A DNA stretch of 64,000 nt from Cryptomeria japonica (lineage: Eukaryota > Streptophyta > Pinopsida > Cupressales > Cupressaceae), in assembly GCF_030272615.1 (NCBI RefSeq), contig NC_081413.1, positions 142,439,976-142,503,975 on the forward strand, in the 5' to 3' direction. The translations under genes and the position numbers were made by a program. Every line of letters starts with the position of its first letter. The first letter of the stretch is position 1. Shown one piece after another: positions 39,490 to 52,866 of the stretch. Below the pieces are notes generated by a model. It saw only the letters and a list, made by a program, of their open reading frames with translations, was not told where the DNA came from and made no database searches.

Positions 39490-40995
39490 GTAAATTCAAT
39501 GTGTAAAGGACAATCATCTTGAAGCAGTGCCTCTGCTAGTTGGTCGGCAATGACTTGCCCCTTTATAGTTTTTATGTCAACATACTCAATATCAAACTCA
39601 CTTAGAATCATGATCCATTTTGCTAGTCTTCTTGTTAATGTTGCCTTGCTGAGAAAATATTTCAATGGATCAATTTTTGTCAATCAACTTGATGTAGTGT
39701 GATAGTAGATAGTGTCTTAATTTTTGAGAAGCAAAAACTACCGCCAAGCATGCTTTTTCTGTTGGTGAATAGTTGATCTCATATCCTACTAATGTTCTAC
39801 TGATATAGTAGATGAATCGTTGTTTCCCTTCATTGTCCTATTGTGCAAGTAGAACTCCTAATGATACTTCGGTGGTTGACACATAGAGTAACAATGGCTT
39901 TGCTGGAACTGGTGACCTTAGGATGGGTGGTTGCATGAGATAGGCCTTGATCTTATTGAATGCATCCTCACATTAATGGTCCCACCTAAAATTAACATTT
40001 TTGTGCAATAGATGAGTAAATGGTTGGCATTTATCAGCTAGCTAAGCAACAAATCTTCTGATTTATTGGAGTCTTCCTTGGAGTGATCTTAGTTGCCTGA
40101 TATTTTGGAAAGATTCCATTTCCATGATTCCTTTGACCTTAGTTGGATCTACTTCGATACCTCTAGCTAAAACAATGTATCCTAATAGATTGCCTGAAGC
40201 AACACCAAAGGCACATTTCTAGGGATTGAGTCGTAGCTTATACTGTTCTAACATGTCAAAGATCTTTTCCTCTATTCCTATATGGTCTTCTTTGTTGTAT
40301 GATTTGGAAAATATGTCATCCACATAATCTTCCATGAATGTATGCATCATGTCATGGAATATTGTTGTCATATCTCTCTGATATGTAACACCTGTGTTCT
40401 TTAGTCCAAAAGACATGACGTTCCAGCAGAAAGTACCCCACGAACATGTGAAAGTTGTCGTTTCTTGATCTTCGGGTGTTATTTTAATCTAATTTTATCC
40501 GAAGAAAATGTTCATTAGAGAAAACATGGAGTTTCCAATAGTTAAATCCACAATGATGTCAATGTTAGGCAAAGGAAAGTCATCCTTTGGACATGCATTA
40601 TTAAGATCTCTGAAGTCTGTGCATATTCTGATACTTTAATCTAGTTTGGAAATAGGAACGATGTTGGATACCCATTGAGGATATGCAACAGGTCTGGTGA
40701 ATCTGACATCTAGTAATTTCTTTAGTTTTGCTTTGACCAAAAGAGAAATATGAGGATGCATCTTCCTTAATTTCTATTTAATTGGTTTGGCTCCAGGACT
40801 GACATTTAAGTGATGTATAATAAGCTCTTGATCCAACCCTAGCATATCTGCATATGACCAGGAGAAATTGATTTGTCGTCGTTTGAAAAATTCCGTATAT
40901 TGTTGCCTTTCTTGCTCTAATAGAGAGGTTGTTGGATATAGAATCTTTGGTTGTTTTGTTGTGCCAATGTTAACCGCCTCTATTGGTGCGATCAA
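39490..40995 (-). pseudogene. E3 reverse transcriptase and RNase H
   Basis: The N-terminal part is NFSWSYADMLGLDQELIIHH. Motif A is mutated (LMNIFFG where the Asp of LMDxFFGYNQ is expected, then two stops). The fingers/palm motif WNVMSFGLKNTGVTYQ and the catalytic box MEDYVDDIF are intact. RNase H follows, with the segment LSEFDIEYVDIKTIKGQVIA at its end. It cannot polymerise DNA in this form. Confidence 0.92.
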
Positions 40996-41940
40996 AATGG
41001 ATTACCTTTCTTGATAGTGCTCAGGTAAAGTGTCAAATATCCATCTTCTAGTGCCTCCAAGAGGTTTTCATCGTTAGATGTGTCCTTTCTTCTTACTTTT
41101 TTCTGATCTAATATTGCCAAGAAATGGTTTTCAACATTAGACTTGATATTTTTTTCTTTATTTTCACTTTTACGACTGGGAGATTTGGCACCTACTTGAT
41201 TGGAAGATGCGTTGTTGCAATTCTTAGTGAAATTTGTTGCAAGTTTGATTGCATTAAGATATACAAATATGGCATAGTCATTAGGAAAGGTATCAATGGT
41301 AGTATGTCTTTCATTTTCCCAATCAATAAGTTCAGGGTGGATTAGAGGTAAGGGGTCATCAGGTTGAGATGTTTCGAGGGTATCAAGGGTCATGATAGAT
41401 TACTTGACAAAATTGAGGCAAATGATTTTTCTTTGGATTGTGTGTACGAAGATGATGCTTCCCTATTATGAGAAACAATGACCTGTTGAGCTAGTTTTAG
41501 ATTACTACAGTATTGAAATGGATTTGAATCTGCTAAGATCATGATTTCCTACCAATTGTAGGGAAATTATAGGCACTGATGATATGTTGATGGAACAACT
41601 TGTATGTCATGTATCTAGGGTCTTCCCAAGAGTATGTTGTATGATAAATCCAAGTCTAGAACTTGGCATGTTGTGTCTTTCTGCAAAATTCCCACTCTGA
41701 TGGGTAATATCACAATTCCTTTAGAGAAACTCTCTTCTTTATCATATGCTTTGATGGTGATCTTTTTTTGGCAGCAACTGCATCTTCTGAATAACCTAGA
41801 GCACAGACAAGACTCAATGAGAAAATTTTTAAGCCAGCTCCCCCGTCTATTAGAACATGTTTAACTCATGTCTCATGAATGAGGACTTCGATATGTCATG
41901 TCGTCTTCTTCGGTGAATGATAAGTAGTGAGGGTTTGTGA
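40992..41940 (-). pseudogene. E3 protease and protease-RT linker
   Basis: The aspartic protease motif VLIDGGAGLKIF lies near 41850. The downstream flap-region motif reads YNILLGRP followed by TAG, where Trp is present in E1 (LLGRPW). The linker at 41393-40992 is acidic then basic (LPLIHPELIDWENERHTT) and matches E1 11898-12422. Confidence 0.85.
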
Positions 41941-42093
41941 TATGTCCCACCATGGTTTGGAGTTGATCTATATTAAGATCCTTAGACATTGTTGTATCTA
42001 CTAATGCTCATTCAAGAATTTCTTTGTGTGTAGGTGAAAGCTTTAAAAGTTCTAAGATGGATATGGCGCTTTCTGTAATTGATCCACTAGATT

Positions 42094-43967
42094 CTATTGT
42101 TTTGCAGTGGATGACATGTTAGTGGTAGGACTCAACAAAACAACTTTATCTTTGCTTCTTGTGATAGCATGAGTAGGTTCTTGATGTTTCTTTTCTTTAA
42201 CTACAATCACATTTATCACATTATCATATGTATGAGTGTATTTTACCTTTTCCTTACCCTTACCATTATGTGTTACTGATGATTCACCCTTCTCATAGTT
42301 CGGAAGCAGAGTTTTAAAAGTTGCATAAGATTCATTTGTTGTATGTCCATCCACAGTTATTACTCCATTATCAATCAAATCTTGGATGACATGTTTCAAC
42401 CACTAACAATTATTTGTGTGATGTCACTTGTTTCGATGGAAATTGCAATAATGGTTATCATTCCACCAAGAGGGTTTCAATTGAGGTTTGTAGTTCCTTC
42501 CTTCTGGAAAATTAATTAATTTGTTTGCGAGAAGTGTCTTTAGTGCTGACCCAAGTGGTTCACCAATGTTTGTAAATTTCCTTTGGAAGAAATTGTTGAA
42601 AGTTGATTTTTGGCGATTGTTGTTTTGTTGAGCTGTTGCTGAGTGAGTGGATAAATTGAAAACTAGTTTTATTTGGTTTTACATTGTTGTTATCTACTAT
42701 CCCATCATTGATAAAATTTTGATTTCTATTCCAAAATGCAGGCTTATCATTGTTATTGTTGCTAATATTGTTGTTAGGAGGATTAACTCCTTCTTTGTAT
42801 AGCTTCAACTCACCCTTTTTTACCATAGCTTCTTCCATTCTGATACCATTATCAATCATCTTTTCAAAATTCTGATGGCATTGCATTTTTAGATGATAGC
42901 ACATTTTTCCATTTAGGTTGTCGATGAATATGTCTATTTTCTCATATTTTGGCACCGTTTGAGGATATTGTGAAGCTAATCATCTCCATCTCTATAGAAA
43001 CATCATGAAAGGTTCTCCACACTTTTGTATAGTATTACATAAGTCGAGCATTGTTACCTCATGTTGAATGTTGTAAGAGTATTGTGAAACAAACTTATCC
43101 ACCAATTCCGCGAATGATCTAATTCCAGGTGGAAGTTTGGAGAACCATTCCATAGCTAGTCCACTTAAGGTCTTTGGAAATAATCTCATTAGGTATGTAT
43201 CCTCATGTGAAAACTCCATACTCATCGTGCAAAACTCTATTATATGATCCTAGGGATCAGTGCTTCCATTATATTTATCATATCAAGGAGTTTCACAACC
43301 TATGGGAAATGGTATCATGTTTAGATTTTTGTCGAATGGGTAAGGACAAATTTATTGAATCGAGTATCTTCTAACAGTTCCTCTCTGCATATCTTGAATT
43401 TGTGTTTGTAGCATTTATATTTGTTGTGTAAGAGTTTTGATAGGATTATCAACATGATTTGTTCTTGTATAACCATGAGTTTTCATTCTAGTATGATCTT
43501 GATATCTTCTTGTATCATCTCAACCCCTTCTTGTGTCCTCATTAGATTTGGTTGAGAATTTCTACTTCATCCTTTCTGGGAATGGAAGTTTCCGCATTAG
43601 TTCTTGTGTTATCAGGAATTGACATGTCATCATTTTTTAGACCAAAAATATCTTCATGTCATTCGTTATTAGGGGAAGAGTTGCTTCTCTTTTGTCCTAA
43701 TTTTCTCACATCAAAATCTTGGGGGAGTGTAGCACCAGATTTATCTAACATTAGGAAGTATTTTTCTTTTTCTCCCTCCAATATTTTCACCATAAATTTA
43801 TTGAATTTTTTATCTTTCTTGATTTCTCTGAGATGTTGATTTGTTATTTCCCCTTCTTCTTGTATTTCATTTTCGTGTTCCATGTTTCTATAATCTTTAG
43901 TTATTTCAAATGTTTCTATTTCCGTTTCTGCGATCTTCTGTCTCTGTACTCTAGTTAAAACGGGCAT
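42094..43967 (-). pseudogene. E3 gag
   Basis: ATG 43967 (MPVLTRVQRQKIAETEIE) begins a charged N-terminal region. The gag core is at 43225-42992 (YLMRLFPKTLSGLAMEWFSK, FVSQYSYNIQHEVTML). An Asn-rich spacer (NNNISNNNND) follows, then a basic C-terminal part. No CCHC knuckle is visible, though CNFHRNK-like residues near 42420 may be a remnant. Several frameshifts separate the pieces. Confidence 0.88.
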
Positions 43968-45931
43968 ACACGTGTGTTGGACATTATGAAAGAATTTGAT
44001 TGTCTAAAATTTGTTTTGATAAGTGATCAACTATCAATGTAGATATGATAGAGTGATATGACACAAAAAGATAATTCAAGTGTTTAAAATTTTGCAAGTT
44101 TTTCAATCTTTGGTTTTGGAGTGCAATGATGACGATTCTAATAAAACCAAGCCCAATAGGAATGATATATCCTACGATGTGGGACAAGGTTATCTTGACC
44201 AAACATTGTAGTTTCATGATAGAGGATGATAGATCTTGATGAGAAACTATGCTTGAGTGATCAGTTTATCAAAGAGGGTGATAATGCACTTTGAGATGTT
44301 TAGATCTTGAACTTGTTGAAGGTGAATACTTGAAAATCTTCAGGTGTCTATTTCCAGAATCTGATTTGACAAAAGATAACTTGATGAAGTGAACTGAGAA
44401 GACAATCTAAGCATAGAATGATAGATATCAGGTGTTTATGCTCACTATAAATTGACCAAGCAAACATGATAGATCTGAAAAATACATGCAAGAAGACATC
44501 TCTGGACTGATAGAGACATAAATTTGTATGATAGTTTAGACAGCCCCAGATGACAATTTAGATAGGCCCATACGATAAACTAGAAATCTCGCACGATAAA
44601 GGCATAAACTCGTATGATATTTCTCACAGAACTAGATGACAAAATATAACACAAAACCCTTTGTTAAACTAACTCATATGACAAACTAGAAAGCTCATAC
44701 AACTTAGGACAGAACAGAGACAAAAACTTTATTTGGATAGATTTTTATCAATGAAGTTTGATGTTTTGTTTTTGTTTTCCAGTTTTAGATGTCTGATTTT
44801 GTGTTTGAGGGATGAAGACACAGAAAACACGTGATATGATAAGTTACATCAAGCACAACACACTAAATCCTAAAGAAGTTGGTTGAGAGAGAAAACCTTT
44901 TCTTGCAAACTTAGGTACACACCCAATAGCTAATCAGAATACAACCACTGACTCTCACGCAATGGATTCTCAACGTCATATTATCTAACTCCAAACGCTA
45001 ATGGGGGAATGATATGGCAAGTGTCTTGGGAGATTTACTATCTCTCTTGCACAAATATTATCCCCTTTTCAGAGGTGAATCAGGTAGCTTTTATCTTAGG
45101 GTTTGTAGTAAGGGTTTTTGTTTGAAATTACCCCTTGCAGTCACGCAAGCACGATTGAGGCCTATAGCCCAACAAGGTACCGTAACAAGAAGTAGTCATG
45201 CAAGTGTGGTTGAGACCGTGAGGCCCTACTAAATGTATGATATGAAATATCTCAAAAGAGAAAACTCAAATAATCCCATCCTCTAAGACTTTAATCTTGA
45301 GAGGCCTATTTTTTAGAGTGAGTCAGAAAGCTTAGGTCTACTTGTACTCACTTGGGTTGTTCTCACAAGGTGATTACTTTTTCCCACTATGACAGGCCCA
45401 CTAAAGGTAATCAAATCTCAAACATAGAAGTGCTTCAAGGGTCAAGATTTCTAATTGTCCAAATGGACAAGAGCATACTCTCCTACCTTTTAGACAACTT
45501 CTCAAACATAGAAAACTTAAAGAAGACACAAAGTTTGGTTGAGTTCTCTTAGGCAACCTGCAAAATAGATACATTAGTAGTCATGTTGTTTTGATGAAAT
45601 GAATTTTTGACAAGCATAATCTTTGACAATCATCCTTCAAAAACCAGTTAGGCTGCTAGAAACCTCACAAACAGACCAGGGTAAGCATTAGTAATAGCCA
45701 AATTGAAGCATAAAAACCCTAAAATGCAATCTATTTTGAAAACACAAAAGTTGAAATTTGTACGAGTATTCTCACCTTCTTGTATGAGTATTCTCACATA
45801 CCCATAAAAGTGCACAAAGAAACTCGTACGGTACTACTAAGGTGCTCGTACAATATTTTGAATCTGATCCAACCAGAAACCTACGAGATTGAAATTTTGA
45901 TGATGCAAAGAGGCCAAAAATGAGATTTTTG
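43968..45931 (-). other. E3 untranslated leader
   Basis: This is non-coding. Two clusters of a short word (ctcgtacga, ctcatatga, cccatacgata and variants) lie at about 44510-44710 and 45755-45895. The middle part (about 44930-45560) shares stretches with the E1 leader. Confidence 0.65.
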
Positions 45932-45948
45932 ACCTCACGGTGGGTGCC
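45932..45948 (-). promoter_or_regulatory. E3 primer-binding site
   Basis: Minus strand TGGCACCCACCGTGAGG lies three bases after the LTR end (CATGACA|TTT). It corresponds to TGGTGTCCACCGTAGGG in E1. Confidence 0.82.
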
Positions 45949-45951
45949 AAA

Positions 45952-47090
45952 ATGTCATGGTTGTGAAGTAGGGTACCTACAGCTGCAACATAAAAACTCA
46001 ATAGATCATTACAAGCATGGTTAGCAAATTAAAATAAAATGAAAGATAAACCATGACAAAGCAACCTATCACCTCCTAACAGATGCCAGTATGGATTTGT
46101 TCTCATATCTGGATAAGTAATCCCAATGACTTGACTACACCTGGATTTGAAATGTTGATGATATGCAAGCTAGATGAGATTAATTATTCTAGATTGATCC
46201 AAGAGTCTAATTAAGCTAATGATATGCATGATTAAGCTATGATGATAATGCAATTAAGATAGAAAAGAGATTGGTTAAGCTACATGACTCAACAATTATG
46301 CTAGAAAATGATCAAATTAAGCTAGATCTAAGATATAATTGCCTATAATAACAATGCTCAAATGATATGCTAAAATGGATATGCCTAAATTGATATGAGA
46401 TCAGATCCTTTGTGCTCCAAAATGGGGGATATTTATAGGATTCCCAAGGCCAAGAGTGAGGTGGCAGGAATCAATGGTCAAGATTGAGTCTGAAGATATC
46501 AAGGGTGAAATTTGAGGAGGTTGGAGAAGATGTTGGAGGAAGGGACACTTTTCATCTCTGTGGTGACAAGTGTCAAGGAGCCTTGCTCATGAGAGGGCAA
46601 CTGTCCAAGAGAGGAGACATGTGGCTTAAGTGCCATGTGTCTCAAGGGGAAAATATCCAACCCATAGGAGGTTAGGATAAGGAGGTTAGGATGTGCAAGA
46701 TAGGATAGGGTTAATTAAACCTAGGGTTATGTGATATGGGTTAGGTTAGAGGGATGGTTAGGTTAGGTGGTTAGAAGTTAGGAGGCATGTGGGTAATTTT
46801 AATTTAAAAATTCAAATAATAGGAAAGGGCTTATTAACTTTCAACAACTCATAAATTGATTTGTTTTAGTTAATTAGGGCATTAGAAGGAATGAATTAAA
46901 TGGGGGGAGGATTAATTAATCAAAGGGGACTATTTAAATGAACCTATTAAATAAATCCTTAGATTTATTAATAAGTAGATGAAAGGAATTTAATCAAATT
47001 ACTAATGAATTCAATTAAATTAGGAAGGAGTATTAATTAAATAATTGCTTATTCAATTAATTATTTTCAGACCATTTTTAGGTGTATGCA
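45952..47090 (-). repeat. E3 5' LTR (1139 bp)
   Basis: On the minus strand it starts TGCATACACCTAAAAATGG at 47090 and ends CACAACCATGACA at 45952. A TATA-like CTATAAATATCCCCC lies at 46438-46429 and following. Confidence 0.95.
46429..46438 (-). promoter_or_regulatory. Candidate TATA box in the E3 5' LTR
   Basis: Same CTATAAATATCCCCC word as in the 3' LTR. In this 5' copy it would have driven element transcription toward gag. Confidence 0.5.
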
Positions 47091-47422
47091 GATGGATTAT
47101 AGATGGCAGGAATTGAATTTTAGTTTATATCTGGGATTCAGATGGTCGATGTTGGCATCCTATAGTTAAATAGGGCATCCGGTTGGATATCTGACGTGCA
47201 TTTATTTAAAAGTAAAATTAGGGTTTGCAAAGTTAAAAGGGAAAATACAAGAGTTATTATTCACTTTACGAATAGTGCTTTTGAGCTACAAAACAAGGCG
47301 ATCAAGATTGTTCAGGCAATCATAGAGCTAGAAGCGATTCAGCAAGTGATCTAGGGTAGTCGACAATCTGTTGAAGTATTTTTCGAAGAGCATTTTTGAG
47401 TTTGAATTTTTGAAAATTTAAA

Positions 47423-48659
47423 ATGGCATCCTCTTCTTCCATTGCTACACCATTGGTTGTTGAAGTCAAAGATAGAACTTGTCCTGTATTAAAGAAGCAC
47501 CCTTACAAATCCATGGAGATCAACCTAGTTGGATATTTATCTTTAGTTCCACACAGAGTTCTGCATGTTGATGACATATGGGTGTATATTCACTGTGAGA
47601 TCAAAGAAAATGGCACTGAAGACATTTTGGATTTGTATACCAACAATATCATCCTTGAAATTGGTAACCCTAAACTGGAATTTATGTAGTTGTAGAGAAA
47701 GAGTTTCACCCAGTTTGTAATTTTTTTGTCATTTGATGAAGAGGAATGGGTGAGATATGTCTTGAGCAAAATTTATCACGAGTTTGTATGGATAGATCAA
47801 CCCTACAAGATCACTCCAGAGGCAGTAAGGGAATTTACATACTTGCATCAAATCGATGACAAGCCAAGATTGCGAAAAGTTACAAACTCTACGGCAACAA
47901 ATTAACCGATGCAGAATTTGATTGTAGATGGATGAGGATTGACACAATTAAAGACGATGTTGTGAAGTTTTCTACAATGGTCATTGGATATAAGGTATAT
48001 CATTCTAACCGATTGAATTGAGTGTCAGGCATAGCCATCCATGTAGCCTATAAGATGGTCAAAGAAGATGCACACTATGTTCTGTGCAGTGTTATGTTGG
48101 AGGAATTAATGATCAATTTGAAGAATATTAAGAAGGATAAAAAACATGTTTTCAAATTTGGTTCATTGGTTATATGTTTAGCATTTTTATTTTTGAATAA
48201 GAACCCCTGAACTGGTAGAGTGCAGTGGGCATTTGATAGACCGATGGCCCAATAGATTAAATAGGGTCTTGATAGGCTTGGAAACAGAGACAACCAAAAT
48301 GCTGCTTTGTGGGCATTTTCAAGACTTTTGAGGATAAGATGAAGCAGAGGGTTAGAATCCCTAAGGAGATTGTCAAAAAATATGAAGGGACAATATATTT
48401 CATGGTGAATAAGGATGAATGTTTCATGGAGGCAGTTGAACCCCTGACGGTGTAGATTTTGTCGATGGGCTATGAGGTCGATGTAGTAACTCTAGATGCT
48501 TATGCACAACACTTGCTGAATGCTCTGGTTGACACAAAAGAAGAGAGGTTCAGAACTTGTAAATTAAAATCCATGGAACTTCACACCAAGTTCATTGAAC
48601 TGGAAATGAAAAGGAAGGCTGCTAAGATAGTGAAGGAAATCCTCATTGAGGAAGGTCAC

Positions 48660-48706
<47 letters not shown>

Positions 48707-50730
48707 AAACGAGCAGCAAGAGATGTATTAGAAAATGAAAAGAAACAAAAGATTGCACTAGCTTCAGTCAAACCTAAGGTGACAGGGTCTTCTTCTGCTC
48801 TGGTGAAGACACCTCTGTCTCAGCCAGAACCCTCTTATTCATCTGCTAAGGGAAAGGGTGTTATGAGGAAGAAGCAAAAACCACAAAGGGAGTATGTATC
48901 AATTTCCCCAGTGGCATCTGAAACTGAGTCAGATGTGGAGATTCAAAAGTCCCCTAAGAAAGGAGAGTTTGCAAGGGTGATACAGAAGCCTCAATCTAGT
49001 GAAGTGAAGAAAGGGCAAAAAGAGAAGAAAGAAAAATCTGATCTTGTTCTGGCTAGTAGGCCTAAGCGAGGAGGGAGAACCAAATCTGACTTGGATGAAG
49101 CGATTGAATCCGGTAAGATGGAGTCCGCTAAAACCAAGTATCATATTATTCCTCCCTTATCCATTCAAGAGTTAATAGATGAAATCATTAAGGATGGAAA
49201 TTTGAAGAATATCTTTGTATATTATGAGAATTTAGATAATAAGGATAAAAGGAAGATTGAGGAAGTTGTAGTATTGCATATGGATGTATTTTGTAAATAT
49301 TTAATTGAATTCAAAAGATATCTTTTGAAATATCTATACAATCTAATTGATGGTAGAAGAAAATCTCCAAGTCAAATGTATAAGGAAATAAAGGAAAGTG
49401 AACTGGTCAATCAGTGTACTAGTATAACTATTGAAGAAATTTATAGATTGATTTTGTTAGAAAATAAAAAGAAATTTAGAAGCAAACATGGGGTAAATAT
49501 CCTTATGGTTGGAAAAGTAGAGAAAATAAGGAGAGAAACTATTGAGATCTGGAAGAAATTTCCAACTGAGAATCGGCTAGTAGAATCCGATTCACAAGAT
49601 GCAGCCACTAAGGCAGAGAATCCTCTAGTGCATGATGTAAATAAAGTGGAGGACACTCAAGATGTTGTAGAGCAACAAATTTTGGATTCAATAAAGGTTG
49701 AGGCAGATAAGGCATAGGAAAAATCAGTTGAGACAGAGGTTGGTGCATAGGAGGCACCCATAAAAGATAAAAGTAATACAAGGTATGAGGTAGAGAAAAA
49801 AGAAGAGGAAAAACAAGAGGAACAGATGAAAGGGAAAGATAAAGTAATATAAACCCCAATCCTTATGGCAATTGACACTTCCAAGTACAAAGCCAAGGGA
49901 GTTTTCCCAATTCAACATTAGTTTTGACAAGCCCTTCAACCAAATGTCTCCAGTAGAAAGGATGATTGTTGTTGCTTCTCTTCAAGTTCAAGCTAGTCAA
50001 GAGTTAGCATAATCTAAGTCAAAAGAGAAGAAGCTTATTGAGAAATCTATTAAAGTTTTAGAACAGGTGGTACTAAAACTGCAACTTGATACTGATACCA
50101 GTTCATTCGGTAAGCTTCAACACTAAATAAATCATATAACTACTTAGTTTGATTCTTTGACCAAGGCATCATCCCGATAGGCTATGGAGAAATTCAAAGA
50201 TGACAAAATACAAACATTTTTGCAAATGATTGATAGTGATAAGGACCAACTTGACAAAGAACTAAAACTAATTGATGAGGCCTTAATGGAAGGTGGTAAC
50301 ATTTATGTCTTGTCTAGTTTTGAAAAAAATTGTATTGAAATAGACAAGTAGATAGATAATTGTAGAGGCCAGTTAGCTCAGATTTCCCAAGCTTATGACC
50401 CTATGGCTAACTTAACCGACAATAGTGAAGGCCAAATTTTGATAATTATGGAGTAGATTAGGAATTTTGAGAAGGAGAAGGAGAAAATGGTAAGGCGGGG
50501 CAAGTGAACTCCAGAACCTAATTGGTCCTCAGTTAGACACCTTAGTGTACCATAAGATGGATTGTATTCAAAATATGTCTCAGGTGACTCCCACTAAGTT
50601 GGCAACAATAGAATTACATGCTTATGTTTTGAATGGTTTTGTTTCAATTTTGGAGAAATTGCAGGAAGGGTGGAATGCCTATTTTGGGTTCCTTAAGGTT
50701 GCATATGTAGATGTACTTAAATATGTATAG
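47423..50730 (+). pseudogene. X1 ORF2: large unknown protein shared by the X family (about 1,100 codons)
   Basis: ATG 47423 (MASSSSIATPLVVEVKDRT) and stop 50728-50730 are placed by comparison with X2. Visible blocks in order: N-terminal domain with HVDDIWVYIHCEI and YHEFVWIDQPYKIT; a segment MLEELMINLKNIKKDKKHVF with FKFGSL; MGYEVDVVTLDAYAQHLL; a Lys/Glu-rich helix; a basic Ser/Pro-rich linker (48779-49090); a second folded-looking block (CTSITIEEIYRLILLENKKK and HGVNILMVGKVEKIRRETIE); an acidic tail; and a C-terminal coiled-coil region ending LHAYVLNGFVSILEKLQEGW. The longest intact piece is 48779-49717. Frames change at least four times, once at a (GA)n run. No pol motif is present. I do not recognise the family; the N-terminal block resembles other plant transposon-associated proteins only in general style. 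Confidence 0.75.
48662..48704 (+). repeat. (GA)n run inside X1 ORF2
   Basis: About 21 GA units encode alternating Arg-Glu. After the run the upstream frame meets a stop (LNEQQEMY then TAG). The shifted frame reads KRAARDVLENEKKQK and stays open to 49717. The run therefore appears to have caused the frame change. Confidence 0.9.
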
Positions 50731-50985
50731 ATCCAATCATCTGGTGTATGTATATATGTACAAAATATTTTGTTGCACACCCTATCTTTGGCATTGTTGT
50801 CAAAGGGGGAGAAATGAGGTGAAAAATGTACAGGCTAATTGTGTATGGAGTGTATAGTGCGGTGATGTAGATTTTTGGGTTGTTGATCTAAGGAGGAGCC
50901 TTAGAATTATTTCATTCTTGATCCGATGTATAGGTTTCATAGGTTTCAACACTTAGCCATTTTTCATAGGTGTTGCCATCAATAC

Positions 50986-51001
50986 CAAAGGAGGAGATTG
51001 T
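50986..51001 (+). promoter_or_regulatory. X1 polypurine tract
   Basis: CAAAGGAGGAGATTGT directly precedes the 3' LTR. X2 (minus strand CAAAGGGGGAATTGT) and X3 (AAAGGGGGAGATTAT) have the same arrangement. Confidence 0.85.
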
Positions 51002-51954
51002 TGTCAATTGACACTCATCTGGTGACTTCTGATGCTTGATTCATGGTTTAGGGTTGTGATTGATCACAACTCTTCTCAGATATTTGATCTAGTGGTCGTG
51101 ATTTCTCTTATCCAGAAGCAGGAGTTAACCGGTAATTTAGGGCTATCTTGGTGATTTTTTGGTGCGGAAAGATTTTCGATGATTGTGGTGATTTTGGTTG
51201 TTGATTTTGTGATCTAGGTGAATGCGAAGATCCTTAGGAAGCATATGATTATAACATTTTGATCTGGTGCTATTATTTGTTAAATATTGAAGCCGACTTG
51301 AAGCTACATGTTACACTTTTTGTTAGTCAACTTGGAGGAGATTATTTCCTATAAGACCAAATATATAAGACTAAATTGGCAATTGGTTTTCGATGTGATA
51401 TAGTTGTGGCAATCAGTTTTGGTGCGATTGAGCGTAATTTCATGTGCACATTTAGTTCATAGTTAATCTGGTAGCTAACTGAGATAGAAACAAAGTATTT
51501 GCAGAGTGAGTATAGTCAAAGTTCTAGTGCTTAACCGGAACTCATTCATTCATTGTCAGATGCTACTTTAGAGTTCATTTCACTATATTTCCTCATTGTA
51601 ATTGAATTGTAAGTCAGTGAGACTTCCATGGAGGTTGTAGCCTTACGGGTCATTGTAATTGAGTAGTGAGCTCTAGGCAGTGAGCCTGAATACAAGTGCA
51701 TTCCCCATCTATGTAATATTTATGTACTATTGGCTATAGCATACGAATATTATGGATTCCAGCCCCATCATGGTTTTTTCCTTTCCGGGTTTCCATGTAA
51801 AAATTACAGTGTTGTGGATCTATAGTTTATTTATTGCTTGTTTATGTTCTTTATTGGTACACATTATTAACTGATGGATAAAGAATAAGTTTGTGAATTT
51901 GATTTCTGGTAGATCAATTATTCACCCCCCTCTTAGTGATCCTTGAATCTAATA
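51002..51954 (+). repeat. X1 3' LTR (953 bp)
   Basis: It starts TGTCAATTGACAC and ends GAATCTAATA, where the 5' LTR has GACTCTAACA. The end runs straight into (TA)n. It pairs with 19818-20769 with about 15% difference by eye plus a 15-bp indel. Confidence 0.92.
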
Positions 51955-51973
51955 TATATATATATATATATAA

Positions 51974-52016
<43 letters not shown>

Positions 52017-52866
52017 TGATATTATAATAAGAAATATGTAAATCCAACATATTTAGTATTATATCCTTGAAATATAATCATTTATAAAAAACACAATCAT
52101 TTTATTAAGCATAATCTTCTCAACTTAAATATTAAATTATGTAATGGTAAAAAATTAATGTCAAATTTATATTTTACTCTGTTTACACTAATCAACATAT
52201 TAATTTTATAGAGATATAGTGGAAGATAATTAAAATAAATTTCTAAACTAAATGTAAATTAAAAGTTAAAATAGAATAAATTAAATGCAAAGTTAGAATA
52301 TATCAAAATCTAAATTGTAATTAAAATTAGTAGTAACATTTATTAAACTTATAAAGTTAATTAATAATTAGATAAAAAAGCAAAAATTTCTTTAATTAAT
52401 TAGAATTAGAATATTAAGAAAATATATATCCATCCCAGAAATATGTGTGAGGGAATTCAATGGATTGCCTTGAATAGAAGATGGCTTAAAATCAACTTCG
52501 ACGATATCTCAAGAGGAAATATAGGGCTAGGTGTGGCTAGATGTGTAATGCGTGATCAAGATGGGAGGATTCTCACAAAAACATTAAACATGTAGGAGTG
52601 TCAACATATAACTTCACAAAATTTAGGGTAGCACTGCTTGGTTTGCAAATGGGTTTGGAGTTGGGGGCCAAAAGAATTCATTTGGAAGGGGACTCGCTAA
52701 TTATGATCAATGTCATATGGCATAATTATACCCCTATGCAAACTATCTCGATGTCCAAAACCTATTGGGGAATTAATGGGTAGATTTAAAGATTTCAAGG
52801 TGACACATGTATATAGGAAAAGGAATGAGGTGGCTGACAAATTGGCCAATTTGGAAGCACAAAGAG
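51713..52866 (+). repeat. Duplicated block, copy 1: LTR tail, microsatellite, AT-rich spacer, RNase H fragment
   Basis: It matches 56377-57547 in the same order and orientation. It holds the last 240 bp of the X1 3' LTR, a microsatellite, about 440 bp of AT-rich spacer and the RNase H-like fragment. Since the copies share the LTR/flank junction, the duplication is later than the LTR insertion. Confidence 0.9.
52443..52866 (+). pseudogene. RNase H-like fragment (RVT_3 type), copy 1
   Basis: It reads W-(x)-WLKINFDDISRGNIGLG, RCVMRDQDGRIL and LELGAKRIHLEGDSLIMI, then NKVADKLA-like residues near 52840. This is the plant RNase H-like domain found at the end of some LINE polyproteins and as stand-alone genes. 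The first Asp (NFD) and second Asp (EGDS) are present. The catalytic Glu (usually NNxAE) is replaced (YNFTKF). A 1-nt deletion near 52590 shifts the frame. Upstream RT is absent. Confidence 0.82.
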
